Assembly: GCA_002964805.2 (NCBI GenBank)
Contig: PUDQ02000003.1
Coordinates: forward strand, 806,001-870,000
Direction: 5' to 3'
Length of the DNA stretch: 64,000 bases
Origin: Trametes villosa
Lineage: Eukaryota; Basidiomycota; Agaricomycetes; Polyporales; Polyporaceae
Shown: positions 33,117 to 45,351 of the stretch, piece after piece
Position numbering within the stretch: position 1 is the first letter of the stretch
How the letters are laid out: each line of letters begins with the position of its first letter
Notes under the pieces: model-generated
The model's database searches: none
What the model was told of the DNA's origin: nothing
Seen by the model: only the letters and a program-made list of their open reading frames with translations
Program-made: the position numbers and the translations under genes

Positions 33117-35084
33117 CTACGACGCCGCCGAGGACGAGGCCTCCTTCTCCTTGCCCTTCTCCTTCTCCGCCGCGATCGCGCCCGCGGCGGCGCTCGAGTT
33201 CGGGCCGTCGTCCATGTACAGCCCGTGCTCCTCGATGTAGTCCACGACGGGCGCGGGGAGGAGGTAGCGCACGCTGAGCCCGCGGCGGAGGAAGAGGCGG
33301 ACCTTCGTCGACGACACGTCGTTCTGCACGAGCTGGTGGATGAGGTGGATGTTGTGCCGCCAGCGCGAGAGCGAGTCGATCGCCTGGTCCATGTCCGCGC
33401 CCGCGCGCTCGATGATCAGCACGCCGTACCGGCCGAGGATGTGGTCGAGGTCCGCCTCGGACCACACGCCCGGCTCGCTCATCGTCGCGATCAGGTCCGA
33501 GCCCGCGAGGAGCATGATCCGCGCGGGCTTGCGCACGCCGTCGCGCCCCTCGATCCCGCCGAGCTTCGTGTTGATCTCGTACTCGAAGTGGTCAAGCACG
33601 ACCGCGGTGCGCTGGTACGACTGGAACGCCTCCCAGGGGTCGACCATGAGCCATTGTGATGTCTGCTCGGCGGCGAGGTTGCACATATTTGTTCTGCAAA
33701 ACAAGAGGGGTGAGCACTTGAGTAGCGGGCAACAGCACGGGAGCCGGGTGGATTTGAGTTTGCGAGTACGAGAGCGCGGCATAGCTGTGCAGTGTGGTTT
33801 CTCCCAGCATCTGTCGTCTGCGGAATGCGAGCACCACAGCCAACACAGGCTACTCAGCGAGGATGGAATGCCATGCTCAGGAGAGTGGTTGAGAAGTTAC
33901 AACGCCGGGAGCGAGTGGAAGTGGGTAAGTAAATGGAAGTGGAAGTAGGGCGAATGCTTCCACTTCCACCATTTTGGTGGGCCCTCGGGAGAAACCACAC
34001 TGTGCACAGCTCCGCCGGAACCCATTCCAGGGTGTTGTAACATCCCTAACTCGGGGTCACCGCCGCCGGCGCTTTTGAAAACCCTTAGAAGCCCTCTACA
34101 AGTTCATGCCAGCGGGGGCCGGGGAGAAATTCGGGCAGAATCTCAAGCAGCGAGTGGCGAGGTAGCAGCGGATGTGATGAGAGGAGCGCAACTCGCGCGG
34201 CCACATTGAACGCGAACGCGTCCGCGCGCTAGTCACGCGGAAAGATGAGCGAGTGGAAGTGGAAGTGGCCTGTTAGTGGCCCGCCTTGACACAAGCTCCC
34301 ACTTCCGCTAGCCCATTTCCACTTCCATTTGCCCACTTCCACTTCCACCAAAATCCACTTGGCTCGTTTCTCCCAGCATCTGCTGTCTACGGAACACGAG
34401 CACCATAGCCAACACAGGCTATGCAGCAAGGCTGGAAAGTCGTGCTCAGAAGAGGGGGTTGTCCGGAACTCGAACGACCCACTCCGGGACTAGAATCCGC
34501 CACCTTCGGGAATGTACGGCCTTCCGTACTCACATGGTGTCTTCGGGCATGACCAGGCGTCCCGAAGTCGCAGCCCGAGGGAGATTATACCCCCTAGACC
34601 CGCCACCTCAGTCCGCCGGAGGGTACCCCATGCTGCTCCATTCCCCGACAGGCCGTCGGAGCAGGGTGCGATAGTGCCTCTCACGTGACCAAAACCGAGG
34701 AGCAGTACTGGCCCCACATCCACAGTACGCCCGCAGAGTTCCCCCACCCGTAGCCACAGTACGGAGAAAGCGTTCGGGATGTCGCTGAAAGAACGCAACT
34801 CACCGGTGTTGCGCACTGAGGAGACCGGGCTTCTTGTACTGGTCGCTGACCGGGCTGAGGTATCCCCCAACGATTTCGAGATCCGTGTTCTGCCGGACGT
34901 AGTCCTTCGCCATCTCAAACATTCGTAGGTGGAGGTAGGTGACCGGGCTGAAGGACCCGCAGGCGACGAGGACGAGAGGCTGCTTGTCGGGGTTGCGCAG
35001 GACCCGCGAGAGGCGGTAGGTCGGGAACTGGTAGTTTGGCGGGTTGCTGAACTCGCGCGCCGGCGGTGGTGATGCCGAGCTCAT
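33117..35084 (-). CDS. NMA1: nicotinamide-nucleotide adenylyltransferase (NMNAT)
   Basis: Two exons, complement(33117-33693, 34804-35084), predict 285 aa. Exon 1 has the nucleotidyltransferase signature VACGSFSPVTYLHLRMFEMA and GGYLSPVSDQYKK. Exon 2 continues with AEQTSQWLMVDPWEA, LAGSDL, GVLIIERAG and the second ATP-binding motif DVSSTKVRLFLRRG. It joins ATP with NMN (or NaMN) to form NAD or its deamido form; fungal enzymes act in nucleus and cytosol. The C-terminal ~30 residues are a Lys/Glu/Ala/Ser tail. The single intron is 1,110 nt and carries repeats and a MITE-like element, so splicing must cross an inserted load. The gene is divergent from the NFKBIL1-like gene; a retroelement now separates their promoters. 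Confidence 0.92.
33785..34009. mobile_element. MITE-like insertion in the NMNAT intron
   Basis: A 21-bp end (CTGTGCAGTGTGGTTTCTCC, 33785-33805) recurs inverted at 33987-34009 with a 2-nt indel, bounding about 225 bp with no coding capacity. Inside are short GGAAGTGG and CCACTTCC runs that can pair. No clear target duplication was identified. A small non-autonomous DNA element is the likeliest reading. Confidence 0.45.
34366..34455 (+). repeat. second copy of the intron repeat
   Basis: This stretch repeats 33797-33890 directly (TTTCTCCCAGCATCTG, CGAGCACCA, AGCCAACACAGGCTA) with roughly one difference in six bases. Upstream of it, 34250-34355 holds inverted runs of the GGAAGTGG/CCACTTCC type, as in the first copy. 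Confidence 0.55.
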
Positions 35085-35967
35085 AGCTGCGGGGTATTCA
35101 AGAGGAAGGGGGAGCAGACGAGGATACGCGGAGCGAGGCTAGGATGGAGGAGGATGAGGAGGCTGGACAGAGATCACTGCCGCCAGAGGATGGATACTAG
35201 AGTCATCGTTTCCCACGCTGCGCTCTGCCCCTTCTGGTCCGCCCGATCGGCCGCTCGACTTATACGCCATCTTGCAGCTTGGTACTGGTATCGTGCAGGA
35301 GTATATAGCATAGAGTGGAACGTGGTATCGAGCGTAGGCGTCTGGAGGCTGGGGACGATGGGGGAGCGTTGATGCAGCGCGGAAAACGTCCGGAGTGCTG
35401 CGAAATCTGATCTGCAGCTGCAGCCTGCAGGTCGCGCCCGCTCCGCGCTGAGGCGCGCTTGCGACCGCGTCTGTTTGCATCCTCGCGTCGAGAGTCGAGA
35501 CGGTCGCGCTCTGTAAGAAGGACGTGCGCACGCGAGAAGTAGCTCTTGGGGATCCTCGCTCTCCGATTCTAGCTCCGGTTTTGCCTACCCCGGTGTAATG
35601 CCTGCGGTGGAAGAGGGGCTTCTCCGGCTTTCGCGGAGATCTATCCAACCCTGAAGGGACGGTCGCCGGTATGGTCAAGCATCTCTATCTTACAGATGAC
35701 TATCGCCTCACTATACAACCCAGTAAACGCTGGTGCATTTTCTTGCATCCTCGCCAAGCGGGATTTGTTACATCTGCAATCCTCACCGTGAATGAAGTCT
35801 GGTTGCTCTTCATCTCTTCGGTATACGCTCCTACGGTATACAGCATGTGATTTCAGTTCCACGGCCTGTTATATGAAGCCTCACACTTCACTCGTTTTAA
35901 ATCCTGCGGTATACAGCGAGTTAGGCCGCACCTCCGAAGCAGACAAAGTTCGGAAGACCGCCATAGT
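35085..35967. other. 5' flank of NMNAT up to the retroelement
   Basis: This is the NMNAT promoter side of the original intergenic region shared with the NFKBIL1-like gene. No gene is seen. Before the retroelement inserted, the two starts would have been about 1.0 kb apart (35085-35981 plus 55040-55139). Confidence 0.5.
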
Positions 35968-35981
35968 GAGCACCGCCACCA
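35968..35981. repeat. 5' target-site duplication of the retroelement
   Basis: GAGCACCGCCACCA, 14 bp, perfectly repeated at 55026-55039 right after the poly-A tail. Confidence 0.9.
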
Positions 35982-38160
35982 CAGCGCTCCTTGACCCTTT
36001 ACCACCACCACCCCGTTAGACGCCCGCTACCTCGGCTTCTTCGTGAGAGTCTTACGGCACCCACTGCCTTCCCCCCCTCCCCGATTTCCCCATCGAGGGT
36101 CGAGATGTCACCGGATCGACATAAAACGGCCATAGGAGGTAGCCGGCCCAGCCCGTTGGACGGCGATCGCCCAAGATCGCGGTCAACGACCCCCTCTGAA
36201 AACTGCAGTCCCCAGCGACGCACCCTCTCTCTCCCCCCTCGTGGGGCTGGCGACCGTCCCCGCGCGGGGCACGGCTCCGACACCGTGAGCTTAGGCGACT
36301 CGGAAGACGGATACGACGAGCTCATGGACGACACGCCTGAGCCCGACCAGGACAACGACACGATACGCATACCCGTGGCGCCAGCTGGCGCGACGGAGGA
36401 AGCACCTACGACGACGGCTACGCAGGCCGGGGCGGCCGCGGCGACGCGCGGCGCGAGCACCGACCGCGCGGGCGAGCGGGAGGACGAGCGGGTGAGGTCA
36501 CAGCCCCTGCGCATCTCCCCGAGCGATGACTGGGGGGTGGTAACACAGCTTGCCGCCGACGCCATCCACGACATCCGGATGCTCTTCCGGGACGTACGCA
36601 GCGAGCTCAACGACGCCGCGGCGTCCCCGACGCTACTCCGGACCATCTACAATCCGATTGCGAACGAGCTCGACTCTCTCGGAGCGGAGCTCGACGAGAT
36701 GTTCATCCAGGACCACGGAATGGAGCCACGCCACTACCAGTGGGCGACGGCCCTCTTCGGCAACCTGCAACGGCGCGCACGACCTGTGCACGCCGCTCCT
36801 GAAGCCCCGGCCAGCGCCGGTCACAACGAGACCCCGGACATCGACATGGACGTGCCGCCAGCGCAGATCGGTGCGGCGCCGCCCGCATCCCGGACCCCCC
36901 CTGCTGCACGCGCCGCGCCCCCGCGCGCGCCCACCCCTGTGTCTGACGGCGCGCCATCGGAGGCCAGTGCCGGGAACTCGACGAGGCGTCGCGACAAAGG
37001 CAAGGGCAAGGCCCGCGCCGAGCGAGAGCCCACACCACCCCCGCAGGCGCGCAAGCGCCCGCGAGCGGACACGCTGCCGCTGCGCGAGGAATACGTTCCC
37101 GCGGCGGCGCCGCACCTACCCAACCCCCGAACTGTGGAGATGCTGATGCAACGATACCCCCACGCAACGCTGGAAGAGGTCCTCAGCTTCAGCGATTCGT
37201 TCGCCAGCACATCCGGCACCCGCGATTCGTACGCGCGCCCGGCCACGCCGCCGTCGCCGCCACCCGCGTCGGCATCGACATACGCCGCCATCGCGGCGAG
37301 ATTCACGTCACCAATGCCCTCGGTCAGCTCACGCACTCCGTCGCGCGCCGCGTCGCGCGCGAGCTCGCGTGTGGAGGCCGAGGTGCGGCGCACCCAGGGC
37401 AAACGACGCCGTGTGCGCGGCCCGCCGGGCGCGTCCCGCAGGCTGTACGCGCGGTTCGCGCACCCTCCGCCCGCGGAACGGCGGGTGGGAGCACTGGAGG
37501 TTGTCAGCGCCGTCAACGCGGCGCTGGCTCAACAGGCGGACTCACGGCTGCGGATCCAGGCGACCTCGGCCGACTGGACGGCGGCCGGGCAACTGTTCAT
37601 ACAGTTCCTTGGCATCCTGCCAGACGAGCTGGCGCCGGCCGTCCGCGATATCGTGGTACAACAAGGCTGGGGAGGGGCCGCAAACGGGCCAGATGCAGTG
37701 ACGGTCGAGCGCTTTGCGATCACGTCTCAGCTCTGTTTCCGGGCGGTCCCCTGCGTAGACGGACAGGGAAACCCGGTGGATGCACGCGCCGTCGCTCAGG
37801 AGGCAATGGCGCACTCTCCCGAATGGCAGGCGGTCCTGCCCGCCCGCCGGATCAGCTTCATGCCACCGCGCGATGGCGCCTCGACGACCACCCTCGTTAT
37901 CGAGATCACGGATACGTCCTCGCGCGCGCGCCAGCGCGCGCTGACGGGCACATCGCTACCGTTCCGCGACGGCGTGCGCGCGGCGCAGGTGTTGGAGGAC
38001 AGACGCCAGGTTCCGCAGTGCTCACAGTGCCTGCGCTGGGGTCACGTCCGCAGCATGTGCCGGGCCAACTCGGCAGCCTGTGAACAGTGCGGCGAGGCGC
38101 ACGACATCCGCTATCACCACACCCGGGCCAGCTGCTGCCGCGATTCGAACGCGGCGGCGT

Positions 38161-38169
38161 GCACGCACC
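38161..38169. repeat. left target-site duplication of the KDZ element
   Basis: GCACGCACC, repeated exactly at 50620-50628 on the other side of the element. Confidence 0.9.
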
Positions 38170-38376
38170 ACTTGTGGTTGCCAGTTTTGTACTACAATTG
38201 CCCAGGTAGCTGGTGCCATGGGTGTGCATTACCTGACCACCAATTGTAGTTGTATATATATCAGGCCAGCCATTCACAACACTGTAGTACACCCCCCAGT
38301 GGCCTTGTACAATATTGTAGCCCATGTCAGAGCTTGTTAGTATGGCCCTTTTACAATATTGTATTTACCTGCTAGC
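38170..38376 (+). repeat. left terminal inverted repeat
   Basis: 207 bp, identical by eye to the reverse complement of 50413-50619. It contains two copies of the palindrome TACAATATTGTA or close forms. Confidence 0.9.
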
Positions 38377-39015
38377 GCTTTCCCGGGGCTCTGTACAATA
38401 TTGTAATGAGCTGCTAGCACTTTCCCGGGGCTTTGTACAGCATTGTAAGCATTGTAATCAGGTAGTAGCGCTTTCCCGGGGCTCTGTACAATATTGTATA
38501 CACTAGCTAGCGCTTTCCCGGGGTTCTGTACAACATTGTAATGAGCTACTACCGCTTTCCCGGGGCTCTGTACAATATTGTAATGAGCTGCTAGCGCTTT
38601 CCCGGGGCTCTGTACAATATTGTAATCAGGTAGTAGCGCTTTCCCGGGGCTCTGTACAATATTGTATACACTAGCTAGCGCTTTCCCGTGGTTCTGTACA
38701 ATATTGTAATGAACTACTAGCGCTTTCCCGGGGCTCTGTACAGCATTGTAATCAGGTAGTAGCGCTTTCCCGGGGCTCTGTACAGCATTGTAATCAGGTA
38801 GTAGCGCTTTCCCGGGGCTCTGTACAATATTATAATGAACTACTAGCGCTTTCCCGGGGCTCTGTACAATATTGTAATGAGCTACTAGCGCTTTTCCGGG
38901 GTTTTGTACAGCATTGTAATCAAATGGTAGCGCTTTCCCGGGGCTTTGTACAGTATTGTAATTGTAATCAGGTAGTAACGCTTCACCGGGGCCCTGTACA
39001 ATATTGTGACCATGT
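38330..39015 (+). repeat. left subterminal repeat array
   Basis: About 15 direct units of roughly 38-50 bp. Each has GCGCTTTCCCGGGG, then GCTCTGTACA and the palindrome ACAATATTGT (variants GCATTG, TATTATA), then a variable spacer of the type ATGAGCTACTA or ATCAGGTAGTA. The CCCGGG and AATATT cores are self-complementary. Such arrays are plausible transposase-binding sites; that is inference. Confidence 0.85.
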
Positions 39016-39201
39016 GAGAGACATAGCGGACCGAGGTACCCGTCTCTCTACATATCAGGTATGTTGTAAGACAAACCGAACGCGGTATATCATTGGGAGA
39101 ACGCAGTGCAGCACCGTAGTCGTGACAAGGGACAGGGAACACAAGGCCTTGGGACGAATCTGGGAACATCATCTGTCTACGGAACACAGCTACAGCACTA
39201 C

Positions 39202-41998
39202 TCATTCTAGCCTCTGACGCTTGGCGGGGCGCTCATCGTCGTCGCGGTGCTCCTTCACATAGGTGGTGATCGTACGGCATACCCAACTCACGTCCTCTAC
39301 AGCGCTGTGCACATCCTCCAGAGCGGAGCTCTCATTGCGGGCAGCCCACAACCACCAGGCCAGTGTCAGTACGACAAGGAAGAAGCCGTTATTGCCGCCT
39401 CGGGCGACAACGTCCCACTCGGTCGGATCGACCGGCTCCACACGCGGGAGGGGCCAGACCGTGTCGTCGACGATGCGGGACGTGGGCTGGAGGGATACCC
39501 ACCATTTCTTCCAGGCGACCGCGAACTGTTCCGGCGATTTGATCTTGGGTAGCTTTTCGTACGACCGGTGCCACTTCATCCAAACCTTGACCTCTTCAGG
39601 GCGATATTCGCTGGACAGCCGCTTGCTGTTCTCCTGGATCACGACAATATCAGTGCTTTCCCGGCCTTCGCACGACTTATTGGTACATACCTGGCCGTTT
39701 GCATAGCCAAGAACCCGCTCGAAGGCGAGCCAATCGTCGACAAGGCGTGTCCACCCATCACCGCCCTCGATGAGCTTGAAGTACACGAGTGCATCCGTAA
39801 CCCACTCCGGCGCGCTGTTCGTCTCGGTGGCGGTGGCGGTGGTGACAGTGAACGTACTGGTCGCGGCCGCAACAGGGCCCGACGTCGAGACGGGCGCAGG
39901 GCCGGGGACCGAGGGCGCTGTGAGCGCACTAGCGATTCCGGCAGGTGAGGCCGCAGCAGACGACGCAGGCGTTAGAGTACCGCTGTAGACCGTGCTTGTA
40001 GGGGTCGGAGTGTTGGAACCAGCGATGGCGCCTTCGGAAGGAGGAGGCGTACGCGGCAGCTGGGACGGGGATTCCTGAGCGTTGTTTCCAGGCGCTGCCG
40101 TGAGGGGAGGCGCGACGGTCGGCTGGACGCTGGCCTCCTTGAGCTGAGCGAACGGGGACGTGGCGGGGGACATGGTCGTCTCGGGCGCTGTAGAGGGCAA
40201 GTCCGTCGTCGTCGGTCCCGACGAGGCGCTAGGAGATGAGCCCGTGGCAGCGAGCGTGGCTGCCGGCGGCGAGCTCTGGGTCGATGAGGTCGGCGGGATG
40301 TCCGCGCCCGACGGTGACTCGGAGGCATCGTTATCGGAGGGCGAAGACTGCTTCTCTGTCGCTTCGAGGGGTGGGTTGTGTGGAGGGGTCGTCGTTGCAG
40401 TAGTCGAGGTCGCCGACAGAGGGCCCGCGGTGGTCGTTGCCCCTGCGAGGGCGGAAGTGCGCCTCGTAGTGCGCGGCGTGGGATTCTCATCGACCGCCTT
40501 GCGCTTCTCCCGCTTCTTGCGCGCCTTCGGCGCAATGGCAGCGCTTGCGTCGGCGAGCCCCAGCGCCTCGAACAGCTCTCGGTTCTTCCGGATGGTCTGC
40601 GCTCTGTCCTCCTCGTAGTTCTCGACGACGACCTCGGCATCGCCCTTCGCTTGCGCACCTGTGGCTGTGCCCTTGCCCGTCGTGCTGCCGCGCTCTTCGC
40701 CGCCGTTGTGGGTCGTGGTCGTCCCATCTGGGCTCGTCTCGGCGGAGGGACCTCCGGAGGGCGAAGGCGTATCCGAAGTCGCGGGCGAGGGCGAGGAACC
40801 ATCGCGCTTCGCGCCGTTTTGATATGCGTCGTGCAGTCGTGTGCCGATGTCAGGAGCTAACATGATGCATCCAGTAAGCGGGGGCGGTCTATCTGGCGTC
40901 GCACTGTAGATACTCACCGAAACAGCTCAAGATGAACTGATTGAAGGCCTCTGTGGTGTCCTTCCATTTCTGGCCGGCCGCCTGTGGGAATGGGTTCCCC
41001 AGGTTTAACGTCTGTCCTTGGTGCACACTAGGACCCGGCGCTCTCGGTGAGTGAATATATTGCGATGTAGCCATAGCTCGACTTACGAGATAGCAGAAAG
41101 CTTCCCACTTTCTGGGCGCGGGCCGCCCACGAGTATCGTGCCCTTCCAGCCCGTTTGCGCCTCAATGCGCTCCAGGACGACTTGAAGAGTCTTCGGGAGT
41201 GCGTCAAGGATCCTGACGTTTTGTGTCTCGTTAGCGCACGCGCCTGACGCCGCTTCTACCGCAGGAACTTACTGTTGGATGGTCACCGCGCGTTTGTGCA
41301 GTGCGTCTTCATCGAGCTCGCTCTCCTCGTCGCCGACACCCTCTCCCGCAAACATGTCCTCGATGCTGCACTCATGCTCCATTCCTTCCTCACGATACGC
41401 CTCCACCTCGGCTTTCACCTCCTCGCTCTCGTCTTCCAGCATCTCGCGCGCGCGCGTGCACGCGAACTTCCACCAGCTCACAGCCGGTTCCGGCGTCTCC
41501 GATCCCGACACGTCTTCAGCCGCAGCCGCGTGTTCCTTTCGGTACTCGTCGTAATCCGCCTTGATCATAGGCATGACCCTCTCCTTGTGGAGGGCCATAT
41601 ACGCCTGGTAGGCGTGCAGGCGAACCGGTTTCTTCGGCTTCAGATCAAGCGGCGAGGCATTCGACGAGTGCTTGGCCTTCGACTTCCCAACTCGGCGATT
41701 CCAGAACCACCACTTTAGTTGCTGTCGTGTCATGGTAAGCATTCGATAACGCACACACATGCCCGCATTTACTTACGTTGCCACGCGTCGCCTTCGTGAT
41801 CACGCTTCCTTCAGAGTTCAGGATCGAGTCGAGCGACTTGCCCGTCTTTGGATCGCGCCAGAATTTGTCGAAGTACGCCTGTTTCGTAGACTCGAGCCAG
41901 TCTTTTGTTGCGGTGTCGCCCTGAGCTTTTCGGAAGGAGTCGATGCGTTCTTCCATCCAGTCCCGTTGGTCTGGCGGAACCCAGGAGCGCCCGCCCAT
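39202..41998 (-). CDS. KDZ-element companion protein
   Basis: Six exons, complement(39202-39633, 39691-40856, 40918-41027, 41087-41212, 41273-41721, 41777-41998), predict 834 aa with every phase matching. The N-terminus (WVPPDQRDWMEER) is followed by a helix-rich region crossing into LKWWFWNRRVGKSKAK, which resembles a homeodomain recognition helix. Next come an acidic stretch and an amphipathic LDALPKTLQVVLERI helix. A ~300-residue Ser/Thr/Pro-rich linker follows. The C-terminal domain is Trp-rich (WTRLVDDWLAFERVLGY, VKVWMKWHRSYEK, WKKWWVSLQP). The protein ends with a basic RPAKRQRLE, possibly nuclear-localising. DNA binding is inference. It is head-to-head with the transposase inside the element, suggesting a helper or regulator of transposition. 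The 57-nt intron at 39634-39690 is in frame and could be retained. Confidence 0.7.
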
Positions 41999-44900
41999 GA
42001 TTGCACACGAGGGCCGGAAGTAGCGGGGAGAGAACGCGTGAAGAGCGCGTGGATGTGGTAGTGAGTGTACCCAAGTCGTCGAGAGGACGTGGACGTCGGG
42101 ACGCGTGGCTCAGGGCCCGAAACGACCCGACCCGCATCCCGCCGCCCAGCCTGGCGGTTTTGTAACTCGATCCCGCTGACATTGTAGATCGATCTCCACG
42201 GCGGGAGTATATATCCGTCACATCCCCTGCCCAGAGTCATTCCCCATTGCGTCAACCGCGATTCCCGGGCGCGGTCGACCATGATCGGGCAGCCCCATAA
42301 GGTTCGAAGCTTCGCCGACACCGTTCACGTGGGCCGGTATTCAGGTATGGATATGCGCACTGTTCTCTCGTCCTAGCAACCACTTATGGCGGTGTAGCGA
42401 ATATACGGCTCGCGGTCGACCACGATCAGGAGCCCGAGGACCCCGGGGGAGTCCTTGCCCTCCCTCAGCTCAGCCTCTCTCCGGAAGCGGAGGCATCCTT
42501 TCTGTTGGACGCGCCAGTCCTCCCAGGCTCGCCCGAACCCGTCCCGATATCGCTCTCATCAGTTACGCCTGCGGCCGCTGTCGGAATGCCTGCATCACCT
42601 GGACAGCCCGGAGTTGCACTCAGCACGGCGCCGCCGTCCACACCGACCGATCAAGTCGCCGGAACGGGCCCGGCGTTCCTCCGCTCTCTGCCAACGTCCA
42701 CATGCGTGCATCGGAGGCGAAAGTCACCGCGTTTTAGATGCTGTTAGTCCACGGTCGAGGAGCTGGTAACAGTCGCGAGCTGGAGTTGTAGTCGGACTTC
42801 GAATACATACACTACTGTGGCTGTAAGTCTCGAGTACTTCACGCAAAAATTTGGGAACTGGAACGCGACTCCAACTTGGAATAGACGGTCGACTCCAAGG
42901 CGTGAGTAGGTCTTCACAGTACGTAGACACCCAGTATTTGTGATACGGAGTACGACGACCATTTTCAGTTGGAATATGCAAAAAACACACATATATTGAG
43001 AGGTCTTGACATCTCGTACTAGTAACAGTGTATAGTACATCGACCCCTCGTGCGAATAGTACTGCTCTCGCATGCATATATGCGCCCTGTATACCAAGGT
43101 AAAGACGCGGTGGTATACACAATCTGCGTGGCTAGTGAGTAAATGTAGTACACGTGCCGACCGTGACTCAGCGACGTACAATATTCTGACCGCTGAGACG
43201 AGCGGCGGCCGGGCATCGTTGTGCCGACTTCACGTGCAAACCTCAGCAATTGCAAGTGTACTGTGGCTACGAAGTCAACGCACTATAAGAAAGTAAGCAC
43301 GGCGAGCGCTCACCTTGGCTTAATTAGTTGGGGATGCTGGGACGGACCGAGCTGCATGTCCGAGTGTCATAGTCAGGAACATTGAAGTCCAAGCTTATAC
43401 GACATTTACATGCTTACCTAGCGCGCATATAGTCGGGTATCTTGAATGAGAGAGTGCCTTTGTGATAGGTAAGTAGTGTGGCCGCACTTAAACATGCGCA
43501 TATACTGAGCTCACCATAATCACACCGCGGCGCGGCCGCGGAGGGTTTGGCGACACAGCATAAGAATGCTTACAGTGAGTCGCGTATAATCCACCCGGCG
43601 AAGACTATATAGCACGTACCTTCGGCGGCCTGACTCAGGCCACATACAGTGAGGCTACACATGCATATCCCAGCGACCCAATCTGGCATGCAATCGGCAG
43701 GGCCGCAGACTGTAGTTAGCTCCTGCCAAGGCATGGGACTAGCGGGGGTGAGACTAACCGAGGGATCCCCGCATGGCGTCCTAACCGTTGCTGTCGGACA
43801 AGATGGGCGAGTCGATAGATGCTCAAATCGATAAACGGAGATGTCGAACAGATGGCATGGATGTGAAGCTCATCGAGCGAGTGGAGGACGTGGTGGGGGT
43901 CGTGATGAAAGAGACAACGACCCAGTGCGCAACCTCTTATAGTCCTAGTCCGAGTAGAGTCGCCGTTGCACTCAGTCTTAGAATTTTTCGGCGACATCAA
44001 TATATTCATAGGGGCGAGGAGACCGTCTTCTCAAAGTGTACGAATATATGAAGTACTCACAATGGGTCAGACTTCTTTGCAGGTATACGACGTTCGAGTC
44101 GAGGAGCTATTCACACCGTGGAATTGATATGACTACGGCCGCGATAACAAGGGACTCATAGCTATTCGAACCCCGCAATAGATGGGCAACTCCGATTCTC
44201 TGAGTTTCTGCTAATCGCGCTATCATTCGTAGTCTCTTCAACCTGGACTACGAGGTCCTTAAACGCAGTGAGTGTACATTAACACCACTAGTCGCTCGAG
44301 TGGGTACTCTGGCATCCGCGCGTCACCCGCCGTGGCCGTCAACGTTAGCAAACCCCACGCCGGCAACCTCCTCGCCCTCCACTACTTATAACCCCTCGTA
44401 CACCACTCGCGTTGGCGGGCAAGCAATCACCTAAAACGCTACGCGTATGTCGTCCTCTTACTCTGCGGCTGCGCGACGCTGATTTATTCTAGGAGAGCAC
44501 ATTGAGCCTTGCAAACCCCGACACTCGGGGAAATGGTACGTCATGACGGCGGATTTGCGTGTTGACATATGGAAGTCATGGCTAGCTATGGAAGATTACA
44601 TGAATGTCAAGGGGAAGTGTTACCAGTCGTACTCAAGCCGCGCTTAGGCGGAGAAGGATTATCACTACGATGCTGAGCGGGATGGGCGTGTGCACCTCTT
44701 GTTACGATAGCTATGCGATACGAATATAATCTTGTCTGGTTTCGCTTCGTATGCCATATGTGTGTACTCGGTATATCTTCTAAAGTATAATGAAACCACC
44801 CGGAAGTGCGCAGACCTGCAAGTCGACGGCGGCGGCCGCCCCGACTCTGTGGCCAAGCCTGAGTCTCCATCCCGAAGCAGATGCTAATATATATTTCACC

Positions 44901-45351
44901 TGACCCCTTCAATATCGCGCGGGACGTTATGCAACTGTCTCACGGGATAACCGAGAGTAGTTCTACCACTATTGAGGCAATGGGCGAGTTACGAGATTTC
45001 AAGGCGGAGGTGCAGAGTGTGGCCCACACTGTTCTCGCCCGATTGACAGAGACTATTGCGGCTCACTCGCGCCTGCGGGCACGACAGGCAGATCTCACAG
45101 TGTAGATTGTGAGGACTGAGAGACAGTAATACTTATGTGAGTATGCTACCATACACTGGCAATTCCTGTAGTCTCAATGCGCCGCGCAGGAAGACGCAGC
45201 ATGACGGGCTCGCAGAGACGATCCAGACTAGCGGCTCGCGGAAAGCTAGGACGGCGCGTAGCTTCGAGCGCCTAGCGCTGCTCCCGCTTGCGATCGCCAG
45301 CTTCAGCTCTGCCACTAGCATTACTCGACGTTCACATACATAGATAGCCTC
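41999..45351. other. central spacer of the KDZ element
   Basis: This is the divergent intergenic region between companion gene and transposase. A plus frame at about 42420-42740 encodes a Pro/Ser-rich, protein-like stretch, perhaps spliced to an ATG at 42282 in the same region. A 74-codon plus ORF at 44881-45105 is helical and polar. Neither is recognised. The rest, 42.8-44.8 kb, is AT-richer than its surroundings with no coding signal. Confidence 0.4.

Noticed and set aside
34460..34560. A GTTCGAGTTCC-like stretch on the minus strand resembling a tRNA B box.
   Set aside because: The bases around it cannot form a T-arm or acceptor stem, and no A box lies at the right distance.
38130..38160. 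TTCGAA-containing stretch near the KDZ insertion, also B-box-like.
   Set aside because: It is coding sequence of LINE ORF1 and forms no cloverleaf.
38330..39015. Repeat array considered as a CRISPR.
   Set aside because: The spacers are themselves repeated variants, the array is mirrored at the other element end, and the organism is a fungus.
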